From the NCBI GenBank assembly GCA_019426215.1, contig CM033393.1:9396046-9460045 (forward strand): a DNA stretch of 64,000 nucleotides, read 5' to 3'. The notes beneath the pieces are model-generated. The model ran no database searches and was not told the DNA's origin. It saw only the letters and a list, made by a program, of their open reading frames with translations. A program made the position numbers and the translations under genes. The stretch comes from Buddleja alternifolia. Taxonomy: Eukaryota; Streptophyta; Magnoliopsida; Lamiales; Scrophulariaceae. Of the stretch, positions 1 to 11,916 are shown one piece after another (positions within the stretch are counted from its first letter, which is position 1; each line of letters begins with the position of its first letter).

Positions 1-119
1 TCGACATCACCACCACTTACCGCCGCCACCACCACTTACCGCCGCCGCCGCCACCACCACCACGACGATAGTAAGCTTCTTCTCTTTCTCTCTTCTTCCC
101 TCTATATATATATCTATAT

Positions 120-412
120 TTGTATATGTGTATATGTGTGGGTGTATGTATATTTGTGTATGTGTGTGTGTATTTATTTTGTGTATATGTGTATATTTGT
201 GTATGTGCGGGTGTATGTATATTTGTGTATATGTGGATGGGTTTGTGTATATTGCGTATATGTTGATGGGTGTATCATGTATATTTGTGTATATGTGGAT
301 GGGTGCATGTATATTTGGGTATATGTTCATGGGTGTATGTATATTTGTGTATGTGTGGATGGGTGTATGTATATTTGTGTATGTGTGGATGGGTGTATGT
401 ATATTTGTGTAT
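120..412. repeat. GTRTATGTATATTTGTGTAT-type minisatellite inside dCACTA-Y
   Basis: Imperfect tandem units of about 20-40 bp built from 'tgtatatttgtgtatatgtggatggg'-like steps; the reverse complement recurs at 1028-1205 and 30713-31065 in related elements. Open frames across it are only a result of low complexity. Confidence 0.85.
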
Positions 413-527
413 TTACGAAAATATTTCTCGGTTGAAATTTTGCGGTATTGAAATGACTCTAAATTTGTACAGTCATAGCGAAACGGTATTCTAAACAAAA
501 CGCATGACTTTGTCATGCGATCTCGGA

Positions 528-642
528 ATTTTAGCCATTTGAGATCGTTTAAGGCCTCAAATTTGCGTTTTATTACGAAAATAGGGTATTTTCGTAATAA
601 AACGCAAATTTGAGGCCTTAAACGATCTCAAATGGCTAAAAT
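528..642. repeat. Near-perfect palindrome, 56-bp arms, 3-bp loop
   Basis: Arms 528-583 and 587-642 are exact reverse complements by direct reading, separated by GGG at 584-586. Each arm contains the conserved block (TAATAAAACGC ... GAGGCCTTAAACGATCTC) that occurs once in the related element at about 30548-30600. The arms therefore look like a head-to-head duplication of one element segment, not an independent regulatory hairpin. Confidence 0.9.
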
Positions 643-1025
643 CACGAGAGCGCAAGAATTTGCCTTGCGTTTTGTTCGGAATGCCGTTTCGTTATGACCG
701 TGCGAATTTTGTATCATTCCGACACGGTCACAATTTTTTTAAAAAAAATTCCGGGGCCTATTACAGCGGTTTTGGAAAAAACCGCTGTAATAGGCCACGG
801 AAAAATAATTTTTTTTTTTTTAATAGCGGTTATTTGTATAACCGCTGTAATAGGATATACCTATTAATGCGGTTATAAAAATAACCGCTGTAATAGGTGC
901 CTATTACAGCGGTTTTTAACCGCTGTAATTGGCCTGAACCAATTACAGCGGTACCTATTACAGCGGTTAAAACCGCTGTAATAGGCCAAAAAAAACCGCT
1001 GTAATAGATCATTTCTGTAGTAGTG

Positions 1026-1634
1026 TAACATATACACAAATATACATACACCCATTAACATATACACAAATATACATACAACCACATATACACAAATATA
1101 CATACACCCATCTACATATACACAAATATACATACACCCATCCACACATACACAAATACACATAGACCCACACATACACAAATATACATACACCCACATA
1201 TTTACAAATATACATATATATATATATAGGGAGAGAAAGAGAAGAGGCTTACGGTCGTGGTGGTGGCGGCGGCGGCGGTGGTGCCGGGCTTTTTGGGGGG
1301 GATCGAGAGAGACCGAGAGTAGTGAGATAGAGGTTGAAATGGGTTTTAAATTTTGTGAGTGAGAGAATTAGGGGGGCTGCCGGGTAACCTAGCTATAAAC
1401 CCGACCGCCTATGACAGCGGTTCGGGTACGAACCGCTGTAACAGGATTTTTTTATTTTTATTTTTTTAACAGACACTAGGACAGTGGTTTGGGGAGAACC
1501 ACTGTCATAGCCCGACACTATGACAGCGGTTCGGGGCGAACCGCTGTCATTTTTTTTTTTTAATTTTTTTTTCTGAAAAATTTATGACAGCGGTTCGGGG
1601 TGAACCGCTGTTATAGGTCATTTCTATAGTAGTG
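1026..1634 (+). mobile_element. Non-autonomous CACTA element (dCACTA-Z), right portion
   Basis: The minisatellite resumes immediately after 1025 (cacaaatatacatacaccca units to about 1205). It is followed by a GGC-rich tract (1255-1285), a GA-rich stretch, hairpin repeats CTATGACAGCGGTTCGGG...AACCGCTGT (about 1408-1620), and a CACTA terminus ending at 1634 (minus-strand reading CACTACTATAGAAATGACC). This is the right half of a second family member. dCACTA-Y appears to have inserted into its minisatellite, which would place its left half beyond base 1. The first terminus and target duplication are not visible. Confidence 0.65.
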
Positions 1635-2316
1635 GTTTATTTTAGTTTTGGAGATGTCAATTAGAGGCTAAAAATTTCAACCGGACAATTGTAATTCGAA
1701 TTCATCATCTTAATTTATGAGATTGTTGTTCTTAATTTATTTTCTAATTAAGTATTTGATTTTCTAATTCACATGCTTAGTGTTTGATGAAATGCTTGAC
1801 TTAGATGTACAATTTGTTATTGTATTTTTATTGATCCAATGCTAGTTACGGTTAAATTGCTATTCCTTAGGGCCTTACTTAGGATCAACTAGGGATTAAT
1901 ATTAATAATTGTTAAATATTAGGTCCGTAAGTGAAATCAATGTTATTAGATTTAATTCATGCTATGTAATAAAATAAACTAGCAAATATTGTGAAGTGAT
2001 TTAATTTTATATTAGATTGGGCCACTGTCAATTAACCATGTAATTTCTTGTAGCCCATAGTGAAATAATAAAAGCACGGACCTCTTTACTTAAAAATTTG
2101 AAAACCTATTATCTCGTCATTCTTCCATCAAGAAGAATCTATTCTTCATTTCTCAGTCAATGCCTTTTCTTCAACTTTACCCAAATCTCATCTTCCTCCT
2201 CCTACTTTTCACATGAAAATAGATCCATGTATGAAGAATTAACTGTAAATGTGAGAATTTTATGCTTCTTCTTTCCATAAACTTCAAATCAGAAATTCTA
2301 AAGATATAATATCTTC
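1635..2316. other. AT-rich sequence, nothing recognisable
   Basis: There is no open frame with family resemblance and no terminal repeat. The last five bases (TCTTC, 2312-2316) match four of five bases of TCTCC after 41940 and are the likely target duplication of the Tat Gypsy. Confidence 0.6.
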
Positions 2317-2864
2317 TAATGTGTGTGGTAAGCACACCAATGATAATATGCGATATATTATATAAGAATATTGTATAAAGCACGAAATGACAGTAAAAAT
2401 GACACAAGATATACGTGGTTCGGCCAAAATATGACCTACGTCCATGGGGTAAAAGAGTTTGATCCTTTCATTAGTGATTGGAGTTGATATATATACAAGT
2501 TTGTGATGGGTAGCTAAAAAAGGTAAGTCAACTATTCTAAATATGCATTGAAAAGTAGAATAAATCATGATCCTTCCATCTTGAGCTATATCTTTTATGA
2601 TATGATTAATGAATCTGTCGGCATGATCTCCGCAGGTCTGCATATGGAAAATATATCATCTAATTGATTCTTCTCTGATCTCGCTCCAAGTTTTCTTTAT
2701 ATAGAATGCTCTAACTGTGTAGGTCAGGACTGGCCGAACCTCCAGCTGGACAGATTTGAATATAAGGTCTTCTAGAAGGATCTGAGTCCAGGATGTCGTT
2801 GGGCTTAGGCCTATAGAGTGTTGGACTAGCAGCTTAGTCCAAAAACCTATTTCAACCTACATCA
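2317..2864 (-). repeat. 3' LTR of Gypsy-1
   Basis: Direct repeat of 41393-41940, equal in length. It starts TAATGTGTGTGG, where the intact terminus would be TG, and ends CCTACATCA. Contains the shared block with 'cagctggacagatttgaat'. Confidence 0.9.
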
Positions 2865-3274
2865 ATAGTGGCGCCACTTATTGCCCTATGGAGTTGGTGC
2901 CGTCAATCTCATGCCTTGGTAACCGCCGATCTCCACCACGTGTACGGCTCAAGTAAGGTCCCGCTTTTTCCTTAATTAAATTCGGTTTTTATTTTTGAAA
3001 ATCAAATTTTGAAAAATAACTTGCCCAAATTACCAGATTTTGTTTCCTTCTTTCATTTGTGCTTGCTGGTGTTAAAAGCCAGAATTCCTTTGTCTCTCTT
3101 CTTTAATTCTTAGCAACAGTTTCTCCGTCTTCACCGTCTTTCTTCTTGGTATTGCGCCTTCTTCCTCTCTTTTTTATTTTTGTTGGTTTGTTTGTTGTTT
3201 TTGCTTTGTAAAAACTCTTGTTTGTTGCAACTTGTTGCTATCGTCCCTGTTCCCCATTCCCCTCTTTGTAAAAA
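2865..3274. other. Gypsy-1 interior next to 3' LTR, with 12-bp palindrome AGTGGCGCCACT
   Basis: A minus-strand element should have a purine-rich tract directly at the LTR here. Instead there is the perfect palindrome AGTGGCGCCACT (2867-2878), which contains a primer-site-like TGGCGCC, and a second similar string TTGGTGCCGTC about 20 bp further on. The rest is T-rich leader-like sequence before the plus-strand ORF. Confidence 0.7.
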
Positions 3275-5318
3275 ATGTCGAATAGCCTGGATTCGGATTC
3301 TCAAAATAGAGAGGAACACCACAACTTGTTTGAAGATGATTTTGTGGGCGATACCTCCTCGTATGTGTGTGATTTGTACAGTGATGCTAATGTTTTAGGG
3401 GGGTAAAGAGCTTGTAGATTTGTCTTCGTCGGATACTGAGTCCGATGGCTGGAATACCACCATCATCCCTTCCCTGTCCTCGAGTGTTGAGGTTAGGCCA
3501 GGGCAGGCGAGGGCTACCGCAGGGGATGATGGTACGCACCAGCCTAGCCTTGATTTAGGAGAGGAAGAACAAAACCCTAATTTCTGGGATGAAACTCCCT
3601 CTACCTTTACTTTGCCAAAATTGAAGAACCCTCGTCGCATGTATGTCATCCCTGATAATTATTCAATAATTATACCTTCTGCGGAGAACAGGGCCCATCG
3701 CCCCCCCTCCACAACACACATGTTTTCACATTGCCCTTCTGCGAGCAAGTCTAAGATTCCCCATTCCTCCCCTTTTTACAGCCATAGCCAATAGGTATGG
3801 AATTCCCTTGAACCAGTTTGCACCCAACGCCATTCGAATGATGGCTGGATTCGCTATCCTTCTGTACCACCATGGGATTGAGCCTGCTACCGAATTTTTC
3901 TACTCTATTTTTCATCCCCGTTCTAGTTCTATAGATAGTGGAGTTTTTTACTTAACCTCCCGAGGTCCTTCCATTTTCCTTGTCGCCCACCCTGGGGATA
4001 AACGCTGGAAAAATAACTATTTCTTCATTGCACCACCTACAGGTGTGGTGTGGAATTTTCGCCAAACATATTTGGAGCAGTTGGACGGTGGCCATCCTTA
4101 CCCTTCTCGCCGATTGTCAGAATACCATCGCCAGGTAGTGGCGTTCTTGAACTTTTCTCCTTGCCGTATGGGCAATCTTGTTGATAGCAGGCTTTTGTAC
4201 AACATTGGTGATACCCCTGTGGGGGCTGACTTGAAGGGTGTCACCTTAGGTGGTACTTTTAGATTTGTCCATCTATTGGTGTATGTTGTATCTTATATGC
4301 CTTGTTTTTGATATTTGATGCTTTCTGTCTATTTGTAATTCTTACAGAAAAGTTAATGGATTTGGCTCGTGTTAGAGAGTTTGTCAGTCGTAGGAAACGA
4401 CGTCCTTCTTTTGAAAAACAGCTTTGCCACCTCCACCTCCACAGATGCAGGACACTCCGCCAGCTTCGGTAACTCCGTCAGGTCAAAATGATTCCTCTAG
4501 GTCGAGCCCAAATCAGGAAAGGGCCCTTGGCAAGAGGCCCGTGACCTCAGGGACTCCATCCATGCACACCCATCCAAACGCAGCAGCTCTGGCATTGTCA
4601 TTCGGGATATGATCCCCGACCTGCCCATTAGTACTTCTGATCCTCCTGCCTCGCGTACCCGATCTAAGGCTTCTGATCCTCTAGCCTCGGCCCTAATGAG
4701 TAATGAGCTTTCTATCATGTTGGACTTCCTCCAGAGGCTGTGCAATTCCTCAGATCGTCACCACCTGGAAGGCAGGCATGTCACCTCGGAAGAGGGCTGA
4801 AGCAGCTGCGCTTATACTCCCCAAGGTAACATAGCCTTTTCCTATATGTGAGTTGATTACATTTCTCTAAGTTGTTTCCATATTAACTTGGTATATGCAA
4901 TGTATTGCAGTGTATGCTGCCGGCTAGCTAGGTCGTGCAGGATGCCTATAAGGGCACGTAAGTGGAGGAGCTGCAGAAAAAGCTGCTCGTTCTTAAGAAC
5001 GGCCCCGGAAGGCACAAAACTATGGATCTAGCAAGGACAAGGAGCTCAAAGCTCTTCACAAGAATTTTCAGACCCTTCTTGCAGAAAAGGTGGATCTGGA
5101 GGTGAGTCTCTTATAGGTGTCCCTGAAGACTTCCTGAACTGTGATGCTGCTCTTCTTGAGACCATGGCTACTCCAGATTCTGCCCTCGCAGGTCCTTCCA
5201 TCCTCCCTACTGCAGATCAACCTACTGCTGTGTTACCTGATCTGTAGACAGGTGAGGCAAGTGCTCCAGATGCTGCCCGTGTTTCAGGAAGGGCTGCTCT
5301 TGTAGGTGATGCTGATGT
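3275..5318 (+). pseudogene. Antisense extra ORF of Gypsy-1, Transposase_28 ('putative gypsy type transposon')-like, decayed, 5' part
   Basis: Runs opposite to gag-pol. ATG at 3275 opens an acidic, Ser-rich N-terminus, which shifts frame at a G run near 3402. After a further shift near 3700, the frame through 3790-4290 gives the domain core: YGIPLNQFAPN, a run of hydrophobic helices, then FHPRSSSIDSGVFYLTSRG and KRWKNNYFFIAP. This pattern fits the plant Transposase_28 family as I remember it. A basic segment follows (REFVSRRKRRPSF, about 4375-4415), then a Pro/Ser linker and a coiled-coil-like stretch (VEELQKKLLVL, about 4960-4995). At least three frameshifts and several stops break it. Copia-A inserted at 5319, and the same frame resumes at 31849 and ends at 31891. 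Function unknown; a role in retrotransposon control or antisense expression is speculation. Confidence 0.65.
4826..4910 (+). other. Probable spliceosomal intron in the antisense ORF
   Basis: 85-bp segment with GTAACA at its start and a T/A-rich run ending TATTGCAG. Removing it joins CCCAAG to TGTATGCTG in one frame, which then continues into the coiled-coil part, apart from point stops. A second GT...CTTACAG candidate (about 4286-4350) precedes the basic segment, but its exact donor is unclear. Confidence 0.6.
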
Positions 5319-7093
5319 TGTTAGGTTTCGTTCAAAAAAGCATAAACGCAGCGGAATGGATTTCAAAAATTAAAACGAAAACCCAATGGGTACTCTAATT
5401 CACATAATGGAATCTAAAAGCGTATAACGAATAAAACTTACTTGTTAATATGAATATAATGATGGAGAAAAACTTCTTCTTCTCCAAACTCAAAATATTA
5501 AAGCTTCCAAATCTTCAATCCTTTGGTTTGATTCTTCAAACTTGAACTTGATCCGAACAACGAAAATACATTGTCTCTAAATCGTGACGCACGGATCAAC
5601 AAACGAAAAATCCCCTTTCTTCTTTCTCTATGGTCGACGACAAGGTATAAAGGAGGGGAGGAATATTTTTCTTTTTTTTTTTAGAGTTATGAGAGTTGTG
5701 TATTCTCTTCTTACTTGTTCTAAGTCAAAGAGTCCTTATATAGCTCATGACATATTGAACAAGTCAAAACAAAAGAGCCCTAATATGTGGCCTCTCAAAG
5801 ACGCCACATTGAGGCCTAGTAGGCGTCCAATTGGACTCCTTATTTAGCCCTGGAATTTGTTTTGTTTAATTAACTTCTTATTTCAATTAATAATTTATTA
5901 TATCCAATAAATAAATAAATTAATTAAATAACCAAATTAATTAGATAAATTAATTCATTAATATATTTCACAAGGAAATTAATTAATAATTAATCTTATC
6001 ATTATAATTAATTATTTCATCTAATGAATAATTAATTATTTAATTTATCCAATAATTAAAACTCCTAGAAGAAATAATAGAAATTCCTTTTTCTTCCTTT
6101 TTCTTTGTCAATCTTTAAGCGCGACTCTTTAGGTTCGTTTCGTTTGGCAATGAGAGGAAACCAAAGGAAGTGGGTAACACCTAGCCAGTCACGTGGTCCA
6201 CTTCGTAACCCAAACGAAAACGAATGATAGGATCATTCCGAAACCTTCCAATTGTAAAAACCATATATGTATAAACCCTTTGTTCACGTTCCCCAATCAA
6301 GTAAAAGTCATGGTTATGTCAAACCCACTGGCCTTGACCATATGTATAAATCATAATAAATACAAGATCATTGAGATCGATTTAGTGCCAAGCACAATCG
6401 TCTCGTTTGCTTTGGCCAAAAACTTTGATCTCTATTTATCTATAATTACGTAGGGTACATACTCATTCACATATGAGAGAACGAATCTCATATTAGATAT
6501 CTGCTAAGATTACCACTTGCCCATCAAGTACGCATTTTGAGGTTGACCCCACCAAAGGGTGAATTGGGTCTAACTACGCTAGTGAAAGACTTGACGTCAC
6601 AAGTGCATCTTCAGCCCGATACTTAAGGTCAAAGGTTCACATATACCTATTACGCAAAATCAGTTCCGTCATTGACAGTCACAAAGTGAAAACCCATGTG
6701 ATAGAACCGATGCAAGTCGTGTTCGAACATATCAGTTCCACTGACGTGTCTACAATCTTAATCTCCTATCATCCCATGATACCCGAAAGGCACTCCCATG
6801 TCGGAGCTAAGATTGTACAAGTATTCGAAGTCTTTATTTGTCCATTAAAGACTTCATATTACTTGCGAACTTATTTTAGTAATCAAGATCGATCTCTCTA
6901 GTGCTAGTCTTCCTATCCCATAGGAAGTAGAGGGATCGCACTAAAAACATGGACAAAACGTTTTACACAACTTATAGATGCAGATAAGAATTAAGTGAAA
7001 AGTCAATAATGTCTTTTATTTAAGAAGAGTTTAAGTTCAATACAATATGCCTTATACTTTCTATCTATGGCACCTGAGGGCATAATCCTAACA
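5319..7093 (-). repeat. 3' LTR of Copia-A
   Basis: Direct repeat of 28804-31848 without that copy's 1306-bp insertion. Shares landmarks such as 'gacgccacattgaggcctag' and 'tcacgtggyccacttcgtaa'. Small frames in it (for example 6193-6453) are duplicated in the other LTR and are not genes. The minus-strand polypurine tract GTGAGAGAT lies just inside, at about 7095-7103. Confidence 0.88.
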
Positions 7094-7108
7094 ATCTCTC
7101 ACTTGCAC

Positions 7109-7606
7109 TCAATAGCACTCATTGTGGTATCTAATACCCATCCTTTCCAGGTGTCGGTCCAAAACAGCCTGAGGTAGTGGTTTGGTGAATGGGTCAGCTA
7201 TATTGTCAGCTGAGGCTATTTTCTGCACTGCTATCTCTCTTCTGCCAACGATCTCCCTGATGATGTGAAATCTTCTCTCAATATGTTTGGACTTGTTATG
7301 AGACCTTGGTTCTTTGGCTTGCACTATTGCTCCATTGTTATCACAATAAAGTGGCAACGGGAGCTGAGCACTAGGGACCTTTCCAAGTTCTCCAAGAAAC
7401 TTCCTCATCAAAACAGATTCTTTTGCTGCCCCTGAGGCTGCTACATACTCTGCTTCAGTGGTGGAATCAGTGGTTGTGCTTTGCTTGGAGCTCTTCCATG
7501 ACATCGCTCCAGCATTGAGAGTAAAAACAAACCCTGAAGTGGATTTTCGGTCATCAACATCAGACTGAAAGTCTGAATCAGAATAACCTTCCATCTTCAG
7601 GTCTCC
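7109..7606 (-). pseudogene. Copia-A RNase H domain, C-terminal fragment severed by CACTA
   Basis: Minus-strand frame encodes the Ty1/Copia RNase H with GYSDSDF, SKKQ-like SWKSSKQSTTTDST, TEAEYVAAS, YCDNNGAI and the usual tail FTKPLP. Acidic residues at SDSD, EAEY and CDNN are the expected metal ligands. The frame enters directly from the CACTA boundary at 7607-7609; its upstream half lies across the insertion at 23372 and beyond. A stop precedes the 3' LTR. The domain itself looks open, but the parent element is broken elsewhere. Confidence 0.85.
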
Positions 7607-7609
7607 ACC

Positions 7610-7912
7610 CACTAGTACAGAAGAGGTCTGTTACAGCGGTTTTTTTTCACTATTACAGCGGTTTTAACCGCTGTAATACGTATCGCTGTAATTGGTATGT
7701 TTACTATTACAGCGGTTCAATAACGAACCGCTGTAATAGGTAAATAAAAAAAAATTAAGTGTAAAAGCCGTAGCCTGTTACAGCGGTTCAGAAACGAACC
7801 GCTGTAACAGTGAACCCTGTTACAGCGGTTCGTTGATGAACCGCTGTAACAGGGTTCACTGTTACAGCGTTTCGTTTCTGAACCGCTGTAACATGATTTT
7901 TTTTTATTTTTA
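7610..7912. repeat. CACTA left terminus and subterminal hairpin repeats
   Basis: CACTAGTACAGAAGAGGTC at the end, then alternating TTACAGCGGTT and AACCGCTGTAA units, several forming inverted pairs (for example TTCAGAAACGAACC and TTCGTTGATGAACC spacers). In En/Spm such subterminal motifs are bound by the element's TNPA-type protein; binding here is inferred. Confidence 0.88.
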
Positions 7913-8150
7913 TTTTTTCTGTTATAATTTCAGCTAGAGCTATATCCTTCTCAGAAGCTCAAAATTCAACTCATCAATAACACATAAAACAAACCAATTG
8001 CTCAACAGAAACAACAAATTCAAATCCAAAATTAATTTCATTCACCAAATAATAATCTCCAATAATTACAAATAATAACGAGTTTACAATAAACCAATAT
8101 AAATTAATCACTGCTTTTAAATCAAATAAAAATTTACAATAATTTTCAAC

Positions 8151-11100
8151 TTACACCGCTGGCATATCAAAAGCGCATTTAAAAATGTATTGTGCCAATT
8201 CAGAACGTGCTTCATCAAGTTGCTCTATAGTGTAAGTGGCGTACTGACAATCAGCAAAGTACTGCAAGACAAATATTAAAATCCAACAAAAATATTTAAT
8301 AACTTAAAAGGGACATTAGAATTTGATTAATATTAATTAGGATTATGCATACCGTCAGTGGGATTATAGATTCTCCGTGTCTAATAATATCTTTCATGAA
8401 TTTCATGACGAAGAACCCACAATCTATGGCATTTATTTGAATGGGGCACTACAAATTAAATTCAAATCAAAATTGTTAGGAATTTCATGTTAGATGTTTT
8501 GATGATGACAAGATAGGATTTCATGTTAGACCCCAAAAGAATGTAAGTTTATGTTTTCATAGAAATATTGTATAAGCGTTTGAAAGTTTACTTATTTGGT
8601 TAGGCTTGTAATTTTTGTCTTTATAGATTTTAGATTATGTGATACAAAATCATTAATAGAATTCTGTGTGAGTCTATTAAGTGATGAAGTTGAAGATCAG
8701 CATCTGGAATCAAAAGAAAATGAAGATTTGTTCCAAACGTCCAGCGCTTACTATTCACGCATTACTATTCAAGCGCTCAAGCGTCCAGCGCTTACTATTC
8801 ATGCGTTACTATTCAAGCGCTCAATCGTCCAGCGCTTACTATTCACGCATTACTATTCGAGCGCTCAAGCGCCTGTGGAATCGTGATACTATTCATCCAT
8901 CACTATTCAACATACTATTCAAGCGAACACTCCCCAAGCGCCTATTGAATCGTGATACTATTCATCCGTCACTATTCAACATACTATTCAAGAGAACACT
9001 CCCAAGCGCCTGGTGAATCGTGATACTATTCATCCGCCACTATTCAAGTATTACTATTCACACGATACTATTCAACACTCAAGCGTCCAGCGCTAACTAT
9101 TCAAGAATACTATTCACGACTATTCAAGGGAACAGTATTCAAGCGCTCAAACCTTCAAACGTACTATTCATATGAACAGTATTTTCAAGCGCTAACTGAA
9201 TAGTATTACTATTCAGGAGTTACTATTCAAGCATCACTATTCAAGCCCCAGCTGAATAGTTCTACTATTCATGTGAACAGTTTTCGGCGTCTTGTGAACA
9301 GTGCTACTACTCAAGCAATTATTTCCAACGGAAATAAAGACAAGGTGCATTAAACAATGGATAAAGTGCATTAAAATATGAGCACTATCACATGGGCAAG
9401 CTACCTTTTGACCAAGACTTGTCAGATTCCAAAAAGTAAGAAAATGCCTGACTATTTAATATAGCCAAATGTCAGGAATGTTAGAGACAAGGAATGTTTA
9501 GGGAACCGTGTTCCTAATTGTGTCCAACGGACAAAATTCCAAGAAACACTTAAGTAGTACCCTTTCAGCAAAAACAAGGGTGGTGACAAGCGTGACAATA
9601 GTGAAAAGAGACCGAGATCACACGCTCATATACACTGAAAAAGGTCCAAACATTGCTGATATTATTTGAGAGAAAAGGCTTAGAAACTCCATAGCCGAAA
9701 TCCTTCAAGCCTCTCAAATACATTCCAAAGACAGTCACCAATATCTCAAACATCTTTTTAGAAGAACCCTACACTATTACTGAGATATTCCAAGTTGTTT
9801 GAACTTCCCAAAACCAAACAAAACCGTTACAAAAATCCTCAACATCTTTCATCTGAGTGAGAAAGTTTGTTGATTCACAAGCAGTATTTTTGTGTAAGAG
9901 AAGCTTGTTGAAGTTGATCTCTATTGGAGCTGAAATCTGTGTGATCAAGGAGTTCCGAGATCGGTTGTAACTTGCATTATTTCTGGGTGAAAGAAGCAAG
10001 AGGATATATGATCTTTATTGGAGCTTAAATCTGTGTGACCAAGGAGTTCCGAGATCTATATCCAATCTCTCTCTATTTTGTAGAAGTCTCTGTGTGACTC
10101 TTCGATAATCATCATAGTGGAAAACCTCCCTGATAAAAGGAGAAGAAGGACGTAGCTGGGATTACATCACCCAGTGAACCTTACAAATATTTTGTGTCAT
10201 TTACTGTTTTATTGCCTTACATTATACTGTCATATTATATCTTGAAAAGGCATTTAAAACTAATAAGCGACTAATTGGTTAAAACGAACGCTCAGCTATA
10301 AAAACATTTCCGCTGTGCTAACTCTGATTTAGTGACTAAACTCTGTCCTACTTTGGTAAGCGTTGAAATCACCGAGTCTAAGTTAACGTTTCTCAAGCGT
10401 CACATCCAGCGCTTAAACTTGTCAAGCGTTCAAATACTTCAAAGTGATACGAATTTTTAAGAAGTCAAAAAAGACTTCAGGGTCTATTCAACCCCCTCCC
10501 TTCTAGACCCTTTCGTATACCACTTGGGATCAACAAGTGGTATCAGAGCGGTTGAAGTTGAAACCTAAGCGTTTCCAAGCGTAACTGCTTGTTCAGATCC
10601 TTATTTTTTTTATAAATATAGTCGCTTTAAATTTTTCTTCTAACTTTTCATGGCATTTGCTAGAGTTCCTAAGTTGACCCAGTCAAATTATGACTCATGG
10701 AAGGTCAAAGCGTTTACTTATTTGTGTTCATGTGATGATGAAATGTGTGATATTATTTCAGATGGTCCGATTCAAATTCTCAAAGTCATCACAAGAGCGC
10801 CTGGAGCTACAGAAGCAACACCTGGCGATTATGTAGCGAAACCTAAACATGAATGGTCCCCAGATGAGCGCCGAAGAGCTAATTTGGACAATGTTGGGAG
10901 GAACGCTCTATATACAGCCATTGGTGACAATGACAACTTATTCAACAAAGTTAAGTCTTGTAAAACGACTAAGGAAATATGGGATAAGTTGGCTATAATA
11001 TGTGGTGGCTCAGCACAAATTAAGGAAAACAAGTTTTCTATTGCCAAGGAAAGATTTAATAGTTTTAAGATGCAGCCCAATGAGACGCTAGAACAATTAG

Positions 11101-11885
11101 ACGCGAGATTCACTTCGCTCATTACAGAGTTAGCGTCACTAGGCATGGAATTGACCAACAAGGAAATGGTCAACAAGATATTCAGAAGTCTTCCCAGTAG
11201 ATTTTTGATGAAGACAACTGCCATGAGAGAATCACAGATGTTGGAAATTCTAACTCCAGAGCATGTATTTTCGGAACTAAGGACTTTTGAATTTGAATTG
11301 GGAGCAATCAGCGACAAGTCGACTGAATCCGGAGCTTTAATCGCCAACATTAAAAACAAGGGAAAATCAGTCAGTGAGGCGGAAGCGACAGAATCGAGTG
11401 AAGAAAAGGAAATGGACTTATTGGTCAAGAAATTCAAGAAATTTCTAAGATATGAAAAGAGAAAATCCTGTTCTTCATTCCAAGACGAGGTATGAATGAT
11501 TTAAAACGCTTAATCATTATGCATCATATTTTCATTAGACATATAATGTAGGGGGAATTCACTTTATTATTTTGTCTAAAAGCGTTTCAAAATTGTTACA
11601 ACTTATCAAATTTAGGGGGAACCTTAAAATTGTACTTGTACATATGTATAAGCGTCAATGATCAAAAAAAAAAAAAAACCTATTTTCATATGCATCGGTC
11701 ATCAACGCTTATCGTTATTTGTGCATGATATGTTGGACGCTCAAACATAAAAATATTTAATTTCAAGCGTCAACATAAATCTTACAACAAGTGATATCAT
11801 TTTAACAAGTAGTATATGTTAAGCGTTGAACATATTCCCTTCAACACTTAATATAAACTTTTATAAAAATCATGCATTTTTTTTA

Positions 11886-11916
<31 letters not shown>

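Larger units (their letters stand above)
1..1025 (-). mobile_element. Non-autonomous CACTA element (dCACTA-Y), left part outside window
   Basis: The right boundary is a CACTA terminus: read on the minus strand, 1025 downward starts CACTACTACAGAAATGATC, followed by tandem ACAGCGGTT/AACCGCTGT hairpin units (about 770-1010). Further in are a conserved block, a minisatellite (about 120-412) and a GCC-rich tract (1-65). Order and sequence match, in inverse orientation, the complete 1.3-kb element at 30366-31671, so I orient this copy on the minus strand with its other terminus beyond base 1. No transposase is present, so mobility would depend on an enzyme supplied in trans. Odd: the conserved block is present twice, head to head, forming the palindrome at 528-642. 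Confidence 0.75.

Noticed and set aside
1642..1660. 'agttttggagat' matches, in inverse, 'atctccaaaact' at the Gypsy-1 right flank (41940-41951)
   Set aside because: Only 12 bases in AT-rich DNA; too short to claim a shared origin or inversion.
6193..6453. 86-codon frame with a close counterpart at 29642-29884
   Set aside because: The similarity arises because both lie in the two LTRs of Copia-A; no domain, and lengths are not conserved.
10829..11437. 202-codon antisense frame over the gag-only element's Gag
   Set aside because: Shadow of the Gag frame; hydrophobic bias and no family match.
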